From: Bordetella petrii | GTDB taxonomy: Bacteria; Pseudomonadota; Gammaproteobacteria; Burkholderiales; Burkholderiaceae_B | Length of the DNA stretch: 64,000 nucleotides | Assembly (NCBI RefSeq): GCF_000067205.1 | Contig: NC_010170.1 | Location: 1,054,001 to 1,118,000 of the forward strand | Direction: 5' to 3' | Shown: one piece after another, positions 34,094-42,270 of the stretch | How the letters are laid out: each line of letters begins with the position of its first letter | Position numbering within the stretch: position 1 is the stretch's first letter | Position numbers and translations under genes: made by a program | Notes under the pieces: model-generated | The model's database searches: none | What the model saw: only the letters and a program-made list of their open reading frames with translations | What the model was told of the DNA's origin: nothing

Positions 34094-34530
34094 GACCGCC
34101 GAGCACGCACATTGCCACGGCGCCGGCTCAGGTGTGGTGCTGGGATATGACGTATCTGCCGGCCTGCGTCATCGGCCAGTGGTTCCACCTGTACCTGATC
34201 CTGGACCTGTACAGCCGCAAGATCGTGGGCTGGGAGGTGCACGACAGCGACGACTCCGCGCACGCCGCTCAACTGGTGCGCCGCACGGCGCTGGCCGAGG
34301 GCATTGCCGCCAGGGCGAGCAAGCCCGTGCTGCACGGTGACAACGGCGCCACGCTCAAAGCCACCACGGTGCTGGCGATGCTCAACTGGCTGGGAGTCAA
34401 ACCCTCATACTCGCGACCCCGCGTGAGCGACGACAACGCCTTCGTCGAGAGCCTGTTCCGCACGGCCAAGTACCGGCCGGAGTTCCCCGTGGGAGGCTTC
34501 GTCGATGTCGACACGGCGCGTCGATGGGCA
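34094..34530 (+). pseudogene. IS3-family transposase (orfB) fragment
   Basis: Contains the DDE integrase core: D in VWCWDMTYLPA, D in KPVLHGDNGATLK and E in DNAFVESLFRTAKYR. Both ends are missing: it follows the ParB fragment directly and passes into IstB sequence at about 34.52 kb. Not mobile by itself. Confidence 0.8.
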
Positions 34531-34794
34531 GGCGACGATACGAGCGCGGTCCCATGATCCTGACCAGCAACCAGAGCTTCGCCGCCTGGGGCGAGGTGTT
34601 CGGCGACCGCGTGATCGCAACCGCCATCCTCGATCGGCTGCTTCATCACGCCGTGACCCTGAACATCCGAGGCAACTCCTATCGCCTCAAGGACAAGCTC
34701 AAGGCCGGCCTCATCCGGTCACACGACAACGACGGTTCTCAACCGGGTGGGGAAATTTAGATTGCACGGGGGGAAAATTGAATTGCCCTTGACA
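34524..34794 (+). pseudogene. istB: IS21-family istB C-terminus and IS right end
   Basis: RYERGPMILTSNQSFAAWGE and FGDRVIATAILDRLLHHAVT are the C-terminal IstB AAA+ signature. The sequence after the stop (AATTGCCCTTGACA, ending at 34794) resembles an IS21 terminal end. The rest of the IS is missing. Confidence 0.8.
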
Positions 34795-34964
34795 GCTACG
34801 CCCCCAGCACGGTGCGCGCCCGCCGCTGGCACGGCGATGACGACGTGCGCGGCTACCGCCCGCCCTTGGGCTGGTCAGCTCGCGCCGACCTCACCGACGT
34901 TCATCCCATCACGGGCCGCGCCTTGCCGCGCGCCGTGTGGTGGATCATCGAGACAAAGGAATAA
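34792..34964 (+). pseudogene. C-terminal piece of an unidentified gene
   Basis: Open frame from the IS21 end to TAA 34964 reading SYAPSTVRARRWHGDDDVRG and TDVHPITGRALPRAVWWIIE. It has good protein character but no start; the IS21 insertion or a later rearrangement cut off its 5' part. Family not recognised. Confidence 0.5.
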
Positions 34965-35182
34965 CCACGATCAGCACCGCGCCCAGGCCGTTCCGACCTG
35001 GGCGCGGTGAAACGCAAATCCGGGCGCGGCAGTGGCCGCGCCCGGGTGTTCAAGGCCAACAGCGAATCGGAACGCTGCGCTTTCGCGGTGGCTCATTCGA
35101 CGGTGTTGACGGCATCGCTCAGTGCGCGATGCTTTGGGCATAGCCTACAAGCCTGCGTTTCGATGGGCCGTGCCCAATCGGC
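34965..35182. other. Non-coding junction
   Basis: No gene seen. Contains the hairpin GCGCCCAGGCCG / CGACCTGGGCGC region (about 34979-35006) without a T-run, possibly the former end of the truncated gene. Confidence 0.4.
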
Positions 35183-36223
35183 CTAATTGAGTCTCAGGAT
35201 GCGGCGAGCACCGTTGAGTACCACCAGACCGATGAGCGCGCCTATCACCAGATCCGGGTATGGCGAGTTCGTCCAGACAACCAGCGCACCAGCGGCAATC
35301 ACGCCAGCATTGGCAATAACATCGTTGGCCGAGAAGATATAGCTTGCTGTCATATGGGCGCCCCGGTCGCGCTTCTTGGCGATGAGCACCAAGCATGAGA
35401 CGTTAGCGACCAATGCAACCAATCCCATGCCCATCATGAGCATGGAACGTGGCTCGCTCCCGAACAAGGCTCGCCGAATCACCTCCGACAATGCCCCAAG
35501 CGCGAGCACGACCTGAAGCCAACCGGCGATGTGCGCGGCCTTCAACTTGAGGGCCGCTGTGCGGCCTACGGCGTAAAGCGCAAGCCCATAGACTGCGGCG
35601 TCCGCGAACATGTCAAGCGAGTCCGCAATGAGGCCCGTGGATTGAGCAACCAGGCCCACGATCATCTCGAAAACAAACATCGCACCGTTGATCCCAAGCA
35701 GAAGTTTCAGCGTCCTGGCCTCTGCGGCGTCGCCTTCGGAATCGGGCTTGACCGTTTCCACCTCGACATTCTCAATGCTTTCCAGCACATGCGCGCCAAG
35801 GTCCAGTGGGACAAGACGGGCCAACACGTCGGCCGGTTCTCCTTCGTGAACCACGGTCAGTTCGCGGGTCTTGAGGTCGAACGTAAGGGGTCCGAGCCCC
35901 AACGCATCCGCCAACGCCAGGCGGATGAGGTTCTCCTCAGAAGGGCAATCCATCTTTGGAATGGCTAAGCGCGTTCTTCTGGCAACGCCGCTCGTGATCG
36001 GAGCGGTTTCCATGAGGACTGCGCCAAGGTTCAGGGACAATAACTTTTCGGTGATCCGTTCGGCCTCACCGGAGTGAGAAACCCGCAATTGCCGACCGGC
36101 CAGGTCGAACGCCATTGCGCCTACACCAGGAAGACTGCCCAAGGCCATCCGAATGAGGTTTTCCTCGGAGGGGCAGTCCATTTTGGGAACGTCGAACGTG
36201 CTGACGCGCAAGGGGGAGGCCAC
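35183..36223 (-). CDS. Cation diffusion facilitator with two N-terminal HMA-like repeats
   Basis: 346 aa from GTG 36223. The N-terminal 150 residues hold two repeats with the same motif PKMDCPSEENLIR (about residues 14-26 and 89-101), each like a metal-associated domain with a single Cys. From residue 170 six membrane helices of the CDF family follow, with STGLIADSLDMFADAAVYGL (helix 2) and SANDVIANAGVIAAGALVVW (helix 5). The second metal-site residue His of zinc transporters is absent. It was probably driven by the CadR-type promoter now separated by an IS. Confidence 0.85.
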   Translation of the reverse strand: MASPLRVSTFDVPKMDCPSEENLIRMALGSLPGVGAMAFDLAGRQLRVSHSGEAERITEKLLSLNLGAVLMETAPITSGVARRTRLAIPKMDCPSEENLIRLALADALGLGPLTFDLKTRELTVVHEGEPADVLARLVPLDLGAHVLESIENVEVETVKPDSEGDAAEARTLKLLLGINGAMFVFEMIVGLVAQSTGLIADSLDMFADAAVYGLALYAVGRTAALKLKAAHIAGWLQVVLALGALSEVIRRALFGSEPRSMLMMGMGLVALVANVSCLVLIAKKRDRGAHMTASYIFSANDVIANAGVIAAGALVVWTNSPYPDLVIGALIGLVVLNGARRILRLN

Positions 36224-36292
36224 GGAAACCTGCTCAACCGGTGCCTGCGAACTACAACTTGAATCGCCCCGGTTTTCGCGGAGGCTGTTTGG

Positions 36293-37150
36293 TTAAAGTA
36301 AAACGGCCTCACCGGCGGATGTGCCGAGTTGGTTGTAGTAGTTTGCCTCAGCCTCAGCCGGCGGGATATAGCCGATGGATGAGTGCAGGCGTTGATGGTT
36401 GAACCAGGCAACCCATTCCAAGGTTGCCAGCTCGACAGATTCCCTGGTTTTCCAGGGTGCGCGACGGTGAATTAGTTCAGCCTTGTACAAGCCGTTGATG
36501 GTCTCGGCCAAGGCGTTGTCGTAACTGTCACCACGGCTACCCACGGACGGCTCGATGCCCGCTTCGGCCAGGCGCTCGCTATAGCGGATACTGACGTATT
36601 GCGACCCTCTGTCGGAGTGATGGGTTAGAGAACCATCGTTGCCGGGCTGACGGGCATATAGAGCCTGCTCCAGCGCATCAAGCACGAAGTCCGTCGTCAT
36701 CGACTTGCTCACTCGCCAGCCGACGATGCGCCGGGCGTAGACGTCGATGACGAAGGCCACGTACAGCCAACCCTGCCAGGTCGAGACGTAGGTGAAGTCC
36801 GAGACCCAGAGCTGATTGGGGCGATCGGCCCGGAACTGCCGGTTGACCCGATCCACTGGACGGCTGGCCGCATCATCAGCGATGGTCGTTCGCAGCCGCT
36901 TGCCGCGCCGCACGCCTTGCAGGCCCTGAGCGCGCATCAGCCGTTCGACCGTACAACGGGCCACCCTCACGCCTTCGCGGTTCAACTGCCGCCAGACCTT
37001 GTCGGCGCCGTAGACGCGATAGTTCTCCTGCCAGACTCGCTGGACGTGTGGCATGAGCCGTTCGTCGCGGCGGGCACGGTCGCTGCGCCGCGCCGGATCG
37101 CGCAGCCGCGCAGCATGGCGCCGATAGGCCGACGAGGCAACCTGCAACAC
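36293..37150 (-). CDS. IS3-family transposase OrfB (DDE integrase)
   Basis: 285 aa. N-terminal HTH_21-like part (VWQENYRVYGADKVWRQLNR), then the rve core: D in LWVSDFTYVSTWQG, D in THHSDRGSQYVS, E in DNALAETINGLYKAE. Expressed mainly as an OrfAB fusion by -1 shift in orfA; the -1 frame from the slippery run is open into this ORF. Intact, so the IS may be active. Confidence 0.92.
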   Translation of the reverse strand: MLQVASSAYRRHAARLRDPARRSDRARRDERLMPHVQRVWQENYRVYGADKVWRQLNREGVRVARCTVERLMRAQGLQGVRRGKRLRTTIADDAASRPVDRVNRQFRADRPNQLWVSDFTYVSTWQGWLYVAFVIDVYARRIVGWRVSKSMTTDFVLDALEQALYARQPGNDGSLTHHSDRGSQYVSIRYSERLAEAGIEPSVGSRGDSYDNALAETINGLYKAELIHRRAPWKTRESVELATLEWVAWFNHQRLHSSIGYIPPAEAEANYYNQLGTSAGEAVLL

Positions 37151-37203
37151 CTTGCAGATCGGCTCGACCCCGTAAACCTCCCGGTGCCGGTCGATGTAGG
37201 TGT

Positions 37204-37533
37204 TTACGACTTCAGTTTGCGGTCGAGCTCCGCCTGCGCGAAAAAAGCGCTGGCCGTGCGCAGGATGTCGTTGGCCCGGCGCAGTTCACGAACCTCACGC
37301 TCCAGGGTCTTGATGCGTTCTCGCTCGCTGGTGGTGACGCCTTCGCGCTGCCCGCTGTCGACTTCGTGGCGCTTGACCCAGGTCAGCAGCGTCTGCGCCG
37401 AGCAGCCGATCTTAGGCGCGATGGACTCGACCGCCACCCACAGCGACGGGTACTCGCTGCGGGACTCCTGCACCAGGCGCACGGCGCGCTCGCGCACTTC
37501 CGGGGAAAACTTGTTCGCGTTGTTCTTGCTCAT
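37204..37533 (-). CDS. IS3-family transposase OrfA
   Basis: 109 aa, HTH protein (KFSPEVRERAVRLVQESRSE) with a leucine-zipper region (ERIKTLEREVRELRRANDIL). Near the 3' end the minus strand has T TTT TTC (part of SAFFAQAE), the correct phase for programmed -1 frameshifting into orfB. Confidence 0.9.
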   Translation of the reverse strand: MSKNNANKFSPEVRERAVRLVQESRSEYPSLWVAVESIAPKIGCSAQTLLTWVKRHEVDSGQREGVTTSERERIKTLEREVRELRRANDILRTASAFFAQAELDRKLKS

Positions 37534-37627
37534 GGCTCGCATTCTCTCAAGAGTAGGAGCCTCCGCAAAACCCGGGGCGATTCAACTGCTGGTGCAGTTA
37601 CTACTTTGACATGTGCTCATCGGCTGC

Positions 37628-37658
37628 ATTAGAAACCCTCAAGTAGGTATAGAGTCAA
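37628..37658 (-). promoter_or_regulatory. CadR/PbrR-type promoter facing the CDF gene, now separated by the IS
   Basis: Minus strand: -35 TTGACT (37658-37653), 19-bp spacer with the half-sites CTATACC...GAGGGTT, -10 TCTAAT (37633-37628). This is the standard layout of MerR-type Cd/Pb-responsive promoters. It points towards the CDF exporter, whose start is 37 bases beyond the far side of the 1.3-kb IS. Confidence 0.8.
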
Positions 37659-37694
37659 TCCTACTACCGAGGTCAAAGAGAGAAGGAAACCCAT

Positions 37695-38108
37695 ATGAAA
37701 ATTGGTGCGCTGGCGGCGCTAGCAGGCTGCCCCGTCCCGACCATCCGCTTCTATGAAGCCGAAGGGCTGCTGCAAGCACCCTCGCGTGCAATCAATAACT
37801 ATCGAAACTACGGCGACCAGCACGCCGACAGGCTCGCCTTCATCATGCGGTGTCGCTCACTGGACATGTCGCACGCCGAGATTCGGGTCTTGATCCAGTT
37901 GCAGAATGAGCCGCATAGGCCCTGCGATGAGGTCAACGACCTGCTGGACGCTCACCTGCGCTTGGTCGAGCAGCGGATCGTCGAACTGACGGCGCTGCGC
38001 AAGCAACTTCACGCTATTCGCAGCATTTGTGCCGGGGGTATCTGCATCGGTGATTGCGGCGCACTGGAATCGTTGCGCTCAACGACTGGGACAAACCGGT
38101 CGTTGTAA
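37695..38108 (+). CDS. cadR: CadR/PbrR family Cd(II)/Pb(II)-responsive regulator
   Basis: 137 aa, MerR family. HTH MKIGALAALAGCPVPTIRFY; metal-site cysteines in RPCDEVNDLLDAH and in the C-terminal loop CAGGICIGDCGALESL. Divergent from the CDF promoter, with AGAAGGA upstream of its ATG. It would activate the exporter promoter on Cd/Pb/Zn. The final residues after ALESL differ from typical CadR tails, possibly because the DNA behind is rearranged (IS110 remnant follows). Confidence 0.88.
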   Translation: MKIGALAALAGCPVPTIRFYEAEGLLQAPSRAINNYRNYGDQHADRLAFIMRCRSLDMSHAEIRVLIQLQNEPHRPCDEVNDLLDAHLRLVEQRIVELTALRKQLHAIRSICAGGICIGDCGALESLRSTTGTNRSL

Positions 38109-38231
38109 GCGTCGATTCGTGTGATAGATCCAGACGGATCGACATTCGGCTTCAATCCCTTGTATTTTTGAAATGCGTGTTCGGCAGTGCCGTCACGTCC
38201 GGGTCTGTCAGGGTTCGGGGTTGGCCGCAGC

Positions 38232-38756
38232 ATGTCCGGGCAGTACCAACTGGCCTGTGCCTGCGCACTCCAGGCTGCGGGATTCGCTGTCGTCGTCATC
38301 AACCCTCGGCAGGCGCGGGACTTCGCCAAGGCCATGGGGCGCTTGGTCAAGACCGACAGCGTGGATGCTCGCGTGCTGGCTGAACTGGCCCAGGTGCTGA
38401 ATCTGCGGCCGGATCGAGACCGCTTCATCAAGCCGATGCCAGACCAGGCTCAGCAATACCTGTATGCGCTGGTGCTTCGGCGTCGGCAACTGGTGCGCCT
38501 GCTGGTCAGTGAACGCCAGGCCCGCGGCAAACGCATCATCTGCGGCGGGCGCGCCACGGTCAGGAGTGCGCTGTATATGGCGGCCATCGTCGCCATGCGT
38601 CACAACGCCGTGATACGGCGTTGCTACGAGCGCCTGCTGGCGGCAGGTAAGCCGAAGAAGGTTGCCATCGTGGCCTGCATGCGCAAGCTGCTGATCATCA
38701 TGAATGCCATGGTCAAAAGCGGGCGGCCATGGAGTGATCAACTGGCACAGGCCTGA
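38232..38756 (+). pseudogene. IS110-family transposase remnant with internal deletion
   Basis: Continuous frame, but a deletion derivative: it keeps part of the DEDD domain (VVVINPRQARDFAKAMGRLV, KTDSVDARVLAELA) and the C-terminal Tnp20 domain (GKRIICGGRATVRSALYMAA, VACMRKLLIIMNAMV), joined at RLLVSERQ/ARGKR. The first part and about 100 residues between the domains are gone. Not functional; it separates cadR from the ars operon. Confidence 0.85.
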
Positions 38757-38799
38757 GAGTGGTCGATTCAGATCGGCCCGTCGATTGCGCGGGCGGAGT

Positions 38800-39222
38800 T
38801 CAGACCCTGCGGCCCTGCGCGTCCACGACGGCTTTGCCATCTTCCTTATTGAACGCGCCGCGCTGCGGCTGCGGCAGGATGTCCAGCACGGTCTCTGACG
38901 GGCGGCACAGGCGCGTGCCCAGCGGCGTGACCACGATGGGCCGGTTGATGAGGATGGGGTGCTGGAGCATGAAGTCGATCAACTGTTCGTCGCTCCACTT
39001 CGGGTCATCGAGGCCGAGTTCGGCATAGGGTGTGCCTTTCTCGCGCAATACCGCGCGCACGGGCACGCCCATGTCCGCGATCAGATGTTGCAACGTTTCG
39101 CTATCAGGCGGCGTCTTCAGGTACTCGATGACCGTGGGCTCTTCGCCGCTGTTGCGGATCAGAGCCAGCACGTTGCGCGACGTGCCGCAGGCGGGGTTGT
39201 GGTAAATGGTGATATTGCTCAT
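38800..39222 (-). CDS. arsC: Arsenate reductase, glutaredoxin-dependent type
   Basis: 140 aa from ATG 39222. Catalytic Cys12 in IYHNPACGTSRNVLAL and the conserved Arg-rich loop NRPIVVTPLGTRLCRPSE. Reduces arsenate to arsenite with glutathione/glutaredoxin. Last gene of the arsR-arsI-arsC-acr3-arsC operon, 14 bases after acr3. Confidence 0.95.
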   Translation of the reverse strand: MSNITIYHNPACGTSRNVLALIRNSGEEPTVIEYLKTPPDSETLQHLIADMGVPVRAVLREKGTPYAELGLDDPKWSDEQLIDFMLQHPILINRPIVVTPLGTRLCRPSETVLDILPQPQRGAFNKEDGKAVVDAQGRRV

Positions 39223-39236
39223 GAGGAATGTCTTGG

Positions 39237-40322
39237 TTATCTGCGGGTAGGGTTCGGGCCGCACTCATACCAGCCCTTGCTTTGGTTGACGATCCGAACG
39301 ACCAGCAGCATCACTGGCACCTCGATCAGCACACCGACCACGGTAGCCAGCGCAGCGCCGGACTGGAAGCCGAACAGGCTGATGGCGGCGGCCACGGCCA
39401 GCTCGAAGAAGTTGCTGGCGCCGATCAGCGCCGAAGGACAAGCGATGCTGTGCTGCTCGCCCGCCTTGCGGTTGAGCCAGTAAGCCAGGCCGGAATTGAA
39501 GAACACCTGGATCAGGATCGGCACGGCCAACATGGCGATCACCAGCGGCTGGCGGATGATGGCCTCGCCCTGGAAGGCGAACAGCAGCACCAGCGTGAGC
39601 AGCAGCGCCGCGATCGACAGCGGGCCGATGCGCTCCAGCGCCCGGTCGAAGGCGGCTTGGCCCTTGCTCAGCAGCGCGCGGCGCCAGAGCTGAGCCAGGA
39701 TGACTGGAATCACGATGTACAGGCCGACCGATACCAGCAGCGTGGCCCACGGCACCGTGATGGACGACAGGCCCAGCAGCAGGCCGACGATGGGCGCGAA
39801 GGCGAACACCATGATGGTGTCGTTCAGCGCGACCTGCGACAGCGTGAACACCGGATCGCCCCCGGTCAGCCGGCTCCAGACGAACACCATGGCTGTGCAA
39901 GGTGCGGCGGCCAGCAGGATGAGGCCGGCAACGTAGCTGTCGAGCTGGTCGGCGGGCAGCCACTGCGCGAAGACCTGGCGGATGAAGATCCAGGCCAGCA
40001 GCGCCATCGAGAAGGGCTTGACCGCCCAGTTCACGAACAGGGTTACGCCGATGCCGCGCCAGTGCTGCTTGACCTGGCCGAGCGCGCCGAAGTCCACCTT
40101 CAACAGCATCGGGATGATCATGATCCAGATCAGCAGGCCGACCGGCAGGTTGACCTGGGCGATCTCCATGCGGCCGATGGCCTGGAACACGCCCGGCGCG
40201 AACTGGCCGAGCGCGATACCGGCGACGATGCACAGCAGCACCCACACGCTCAGGTAGCGCTCGAAGACGCTCATGGTGGAGGTGGCCGGCGCACGGCCGG
40301 CCGTTTGGGATCCAACACTCAT
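39237..40322 (-). CDS. acr3: Arsenite efflux transporter Acr3
   Basis: 361 aa, about ten membrane helices. Start at 40322 (MSVGSQTAGRAP) preferred. Conserved ACR3 elements: MIIPMLLKVDFGALGQVKQH, LAAAPCTAMVFVWSRLTGGD with the functional Cys, and GASNFFELAVAAAISLFGF. Exports As(III) from the cytoplasm. Fourth gene of the operon. Confidence 0.96.
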   Translation of the reverse strand: MSVGSQTAGRAPATSTMSVFERYLSVWVLLCIVAGIALGQFAPGVFQAIGRMEIAQVNLPVGLLIWIMIIPMLLKVDFGALGQVKQHWRGIGVTLFVNWAVKPFSMALLAWIFIRQVFAQWLPADQLDSYVAGLILLAAAPCTAMVFVWSRLTGGDPVFTLSQVALNDTIMVFAFAPIVGLLLGLSSITVPWATLLVSVGLYIVIPVILAQLWRRALLSKGQAAFDRALERIGPLSIAALLLTLVLLFAFQGEAIIRQPLVIAMLAVPILIQVFFNSGLAYWLNRKAGEQHSIACPSALIGASNFFELAVAAAISLFGFQSGAALATVVGVLIEVPVMLLVVRIVNQSKGWYECGPNPTRR

Positions 40323-40332
40323 CGCACCAACC

Positions 40333-40830
40333 TCACTTCGTACCAATGCTGCGCAGCTCGTGCTTCAGCGACATGGCATCGAGCCGCTGCAATGGCAGCG
40401 ACAGGAACAGCTCAATGCGCCGGCGCAGCGTCAGCGCCGCATCCGTGAACGCCTTGCGCTTCTGCTCGTCGGTGCCTTCGACGGCCGCGGGGTCAGGAAC
40501 ACCCCAATGCGCCGACATTGGCCGTCCCGGCCACACGGGGCAGACCTCGCCAGCGGCGTTGTCGCACACCGTAAAGATGAAATCCAACAGGGGCGCACCG
40601 GGCGCCGCGAATTCGTCCCAGTTCTTGCTGCGGTAGCCGGCGGTCGGCATGTGCAGCCGTTCCAGCGTGGCAAGCGCCAGTGGGTGAACTTCGCCCTTGG
40701 GGTGGCTGCCTGCCGAATAGGCGCGAAAGCGCCCCTGGCCCAATTCATTGAGGATGCCTTCGGCCAGGATGGAGCGGGCCGAATTGCCCGTGCAGATGAA
40801 CAGGGCGTTGTAGGTCTTGTCGGTGGTCAT
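40333..40830 (-). CDS. arsC: Arsenate reductase, low-molecular-weight phosphatase type
   Basis: 165 aa. Starts MTTDKTYNALFICTGNSARS with the P-loop Cys13 (CTGNSAR); redox cysteines in FTVCDNAAGEVCPVWPG. This is the thioredoxin/mycothiol-type enzyme, unrelated to the other ArsC in the same operon. The C-terminal extension (LSLPLQRLDAMSLKHELRSI) is usual for the ArsC next to Acr3. Confidence 0.95.
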   Translation of the reverse strand: MTTDKTYNALFICTGNSARSILAEGILNELGQGRFRAYSAGSHPKGEVHPLALATLERLHMPTAGYRSKNWDEFAAPGAPLLDFIFTVCDNAAGEVCPVWPGRPMSAHWGVPDPAAVEGTDEQKRKAFTDAALTLRRRIELFLSLPLQRLDAMSLKHELRSIGTK

Positions 40831-40842
40831 GGGTATCTCACA

Positions 40843-41313
40843 TCAGCAGCAGGAGGAAGCCGGCTTCACCGCAACGCCTACCGGCTTGCCGCGCGCCGGG
40901 GTACAGCACGCTGCGGTGGCACCCGCTGCAGGCTCCGCTTCGTTAAAGACCGGGATGCTGCCCAGCGTGTGGAAGTGCTCCCAGGCCACGCCCTGCGGAT
41001 CGGTGATCCAGTGCTTCTCGCTGCGCGCGTAGCAGCAGGTGGTAGCGCCTTCGTCCAGCAGTGCCATGTCGGCCGCTTCGGCTCGCACCTTCAGCACAGC
41101 CAGTTCCTCGGCATCGTCGGTCTGGATGCCCAGGTGGTCGATGCCCGGCTTGTCGCCTCGCGTGGAGATGGCGAAGTTGACCGGCGGATCTTCGAGCATC
41201 CACTTGGCGTAGTCGCCTTCGACGCGCGCCGGTTGCGCGGCGAACAACTGGGAATAGAAGCCGATGCTGCGGTTCAGGTCATCGACGTGCAGGTGGACGT
41301 GGAAGCGCTTCAT
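40843..41313 (-). CDS. arsI: ArsI/CadI family glyoxalase-fold protein
   Basis: 156 aa. VOC fold with H5/H7 (RFHVHLHVDDL), H60 (GIDHLGIQ) and E in WEHFHTLG as metal ligands, and the vicinal cysteines C93-C94 (TTCCYARSEKHW) required by ArsI C-As lyases to bind trivalent organoarsenicals. The C-terminus has extra Cys pairs (TAACCTPARG, PASSCC). Breaks C-As bonds of methylated/aromatic arsenicals, releasing As(III) for Acr3. Confidence 0.92.
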   Translation of the reverse strand: MKRFHVHLHVDDLNRSIGFYSQLFAAQPARVEGDYAKWMLEDPPVNFAISTRGDKPGIDHLGIQTDDAEELAVLKVRAEAADMALLDEGATTCCYARSEKHWITDPQGVAWEHFHTLGSIPVFNEAEPAAGATAACCTPARGKPVGVAVKPASSCC

Positions 41314-41325
41314 GGGGAGATCCTT

Positions 41326-41655
41326 TCAGCAGGAAGTACAGGCGGAGGAGGAATCACTGACCTCGCACGTGCTGCCTTGGCAGCAGTGCTCGGTCAGGTA
41401 GCCGAGCAGGCCGTTCATCTGGGTGAAGTCGGCGCGGTAGATCAGATTGCGGCCCTGCTGCTCGATGGTGACCAGGCCCGCATGGGCCAGTTCCTTCAGG
41501 TGGAAGGACAAAGAGTTGCGGGCCACGTCGAGCTGGTCGGCCAGGACGCTGGGCGTCAGCCCCTCGGGGCCGGCGACCACCAGGGCGCGGAAAACCCGCA
41601 GGCGCTGGGTGTGGGCCAGGGCGCCGAGGGCGGAAACGGCTTGGGTCTCGTTCAT
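41326..41655 (-). CDS. arsR: ArsR family arsenite-responsive repressor
   Basis: 109 aa, winged HTH (VLADQLDVARNSLSFHLKEL). As(III) site in the C-terminal region: EHCCQGSTCEV, a vicinal Cys pair plus one, as in ArsR proteins with a C-terminal sensor. Start at 41655 (MNETQAV). First gene of the operon; likely represses its own promoter. Confidence 0.93.
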   Translation of the reverse strand: MNETQAVSALGALAHTQRLRVFRALVVAGPEGLTPSVLADQLDVARNSLSFHLKELAHAGLVTIEQQGRNLIYRADFTQMNGLLGYLTEHCCQGSTCEVSDSSSACTSC

Positions 41656-41692
41656 GATTCGATAATACAACATTTATTGAATCAACGGACAA
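41656..41692 (-). promoter_or_regulatory. ars operon promoter/operator
   Basis: AT-rich stretch in front of arsR holding a dyad GATTC...GAATC (41657-41684) and the -10-like TATTAT (minus strand, 41667-41662), with TTGTCC 19 bases upstream. Likely ArsR operator overlapping the promoter and the translation start. Confidence 0.6.
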
Positions 41693-42270
41693 AGACCGAG
41701 GGACATGGTGTCTAAGGGCTTTCCGACGTTTTCCCGCAAGTTCGCGCTCATCCGCTCTGCGCTAGTTGCCGAATCGCGGTCCTCAAATGCCAATTGTCCT
41801 GTTGCCTAGCACCGATGCCCCTGGATTCGCAGGTCGAGACTGAACCATCGCAGCGCTTCACTGCAGGATGCTATGTCGATATATCAGGATGCCGAACGGA
41901 GCATGACGCACCCGGCCTTCTTCCATGTCCACCTGGGCATCAGGTGCCGGGAACGCCCCTCGCGCGCCCGGTGAAACCGCTGGGCTATCACACCATACCG
42001 AATCGGTCTTGATGGGCTTTGCGCCACCCATGACGCTGGTACCGTGAGCGCCAATATCGAGCCTGCGTCCTCATCGCTCGATGGGCCGGCACCTGATCGA
42101 TTCTTGCACATCGAGCAAGACGAGGCCACCTGCGGCGGATGCCAATCATCTCGCCCGCCTACTGTCAGGGCATCGTCCCAGGCAACCGCCGCAGGCCATA
42201 ACGACACAACAGCCCTTGGCAGGGCAAGAAAGGAGCCGGTGATGTAGCGCTTCCGAAAGGAGACGAAGAC
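41693..42270. other. Non-coding stretch between cargo and ICE backbone
   Basis: I see no supported gene. Short frames on both strands lack domains and ribosome sites. The junction from ars cargo to backbone DNA falls somewhere here. GAAAGGAG lies upstream of the next ATG. Confidence 0.5.

Larger units (their letters stand above)
36260..37584 (-). mobile_element. Complete IS3-family insertion sequence
   Basis: 1325 bp with 27-bp terminal inverted repeats starting TGAATCGCCCCGG (36260-36286 and 37558-37584, two differences) and a 3-bp target duplication ACT on both sides (36257-36259, 37585-37587). It carries overlapping-type orfA and orfB on the minus strand. Inserted between the CDF gene and its promoter. 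Confidence 0.92.

Noticed and set aside
41794..42012. A 72-codon frame between arsR and the ICE backbone
   Set aside because: No ribosome site or family pattern; composition is Pro/Cys-rich and the frame ends in unstructured sequence.
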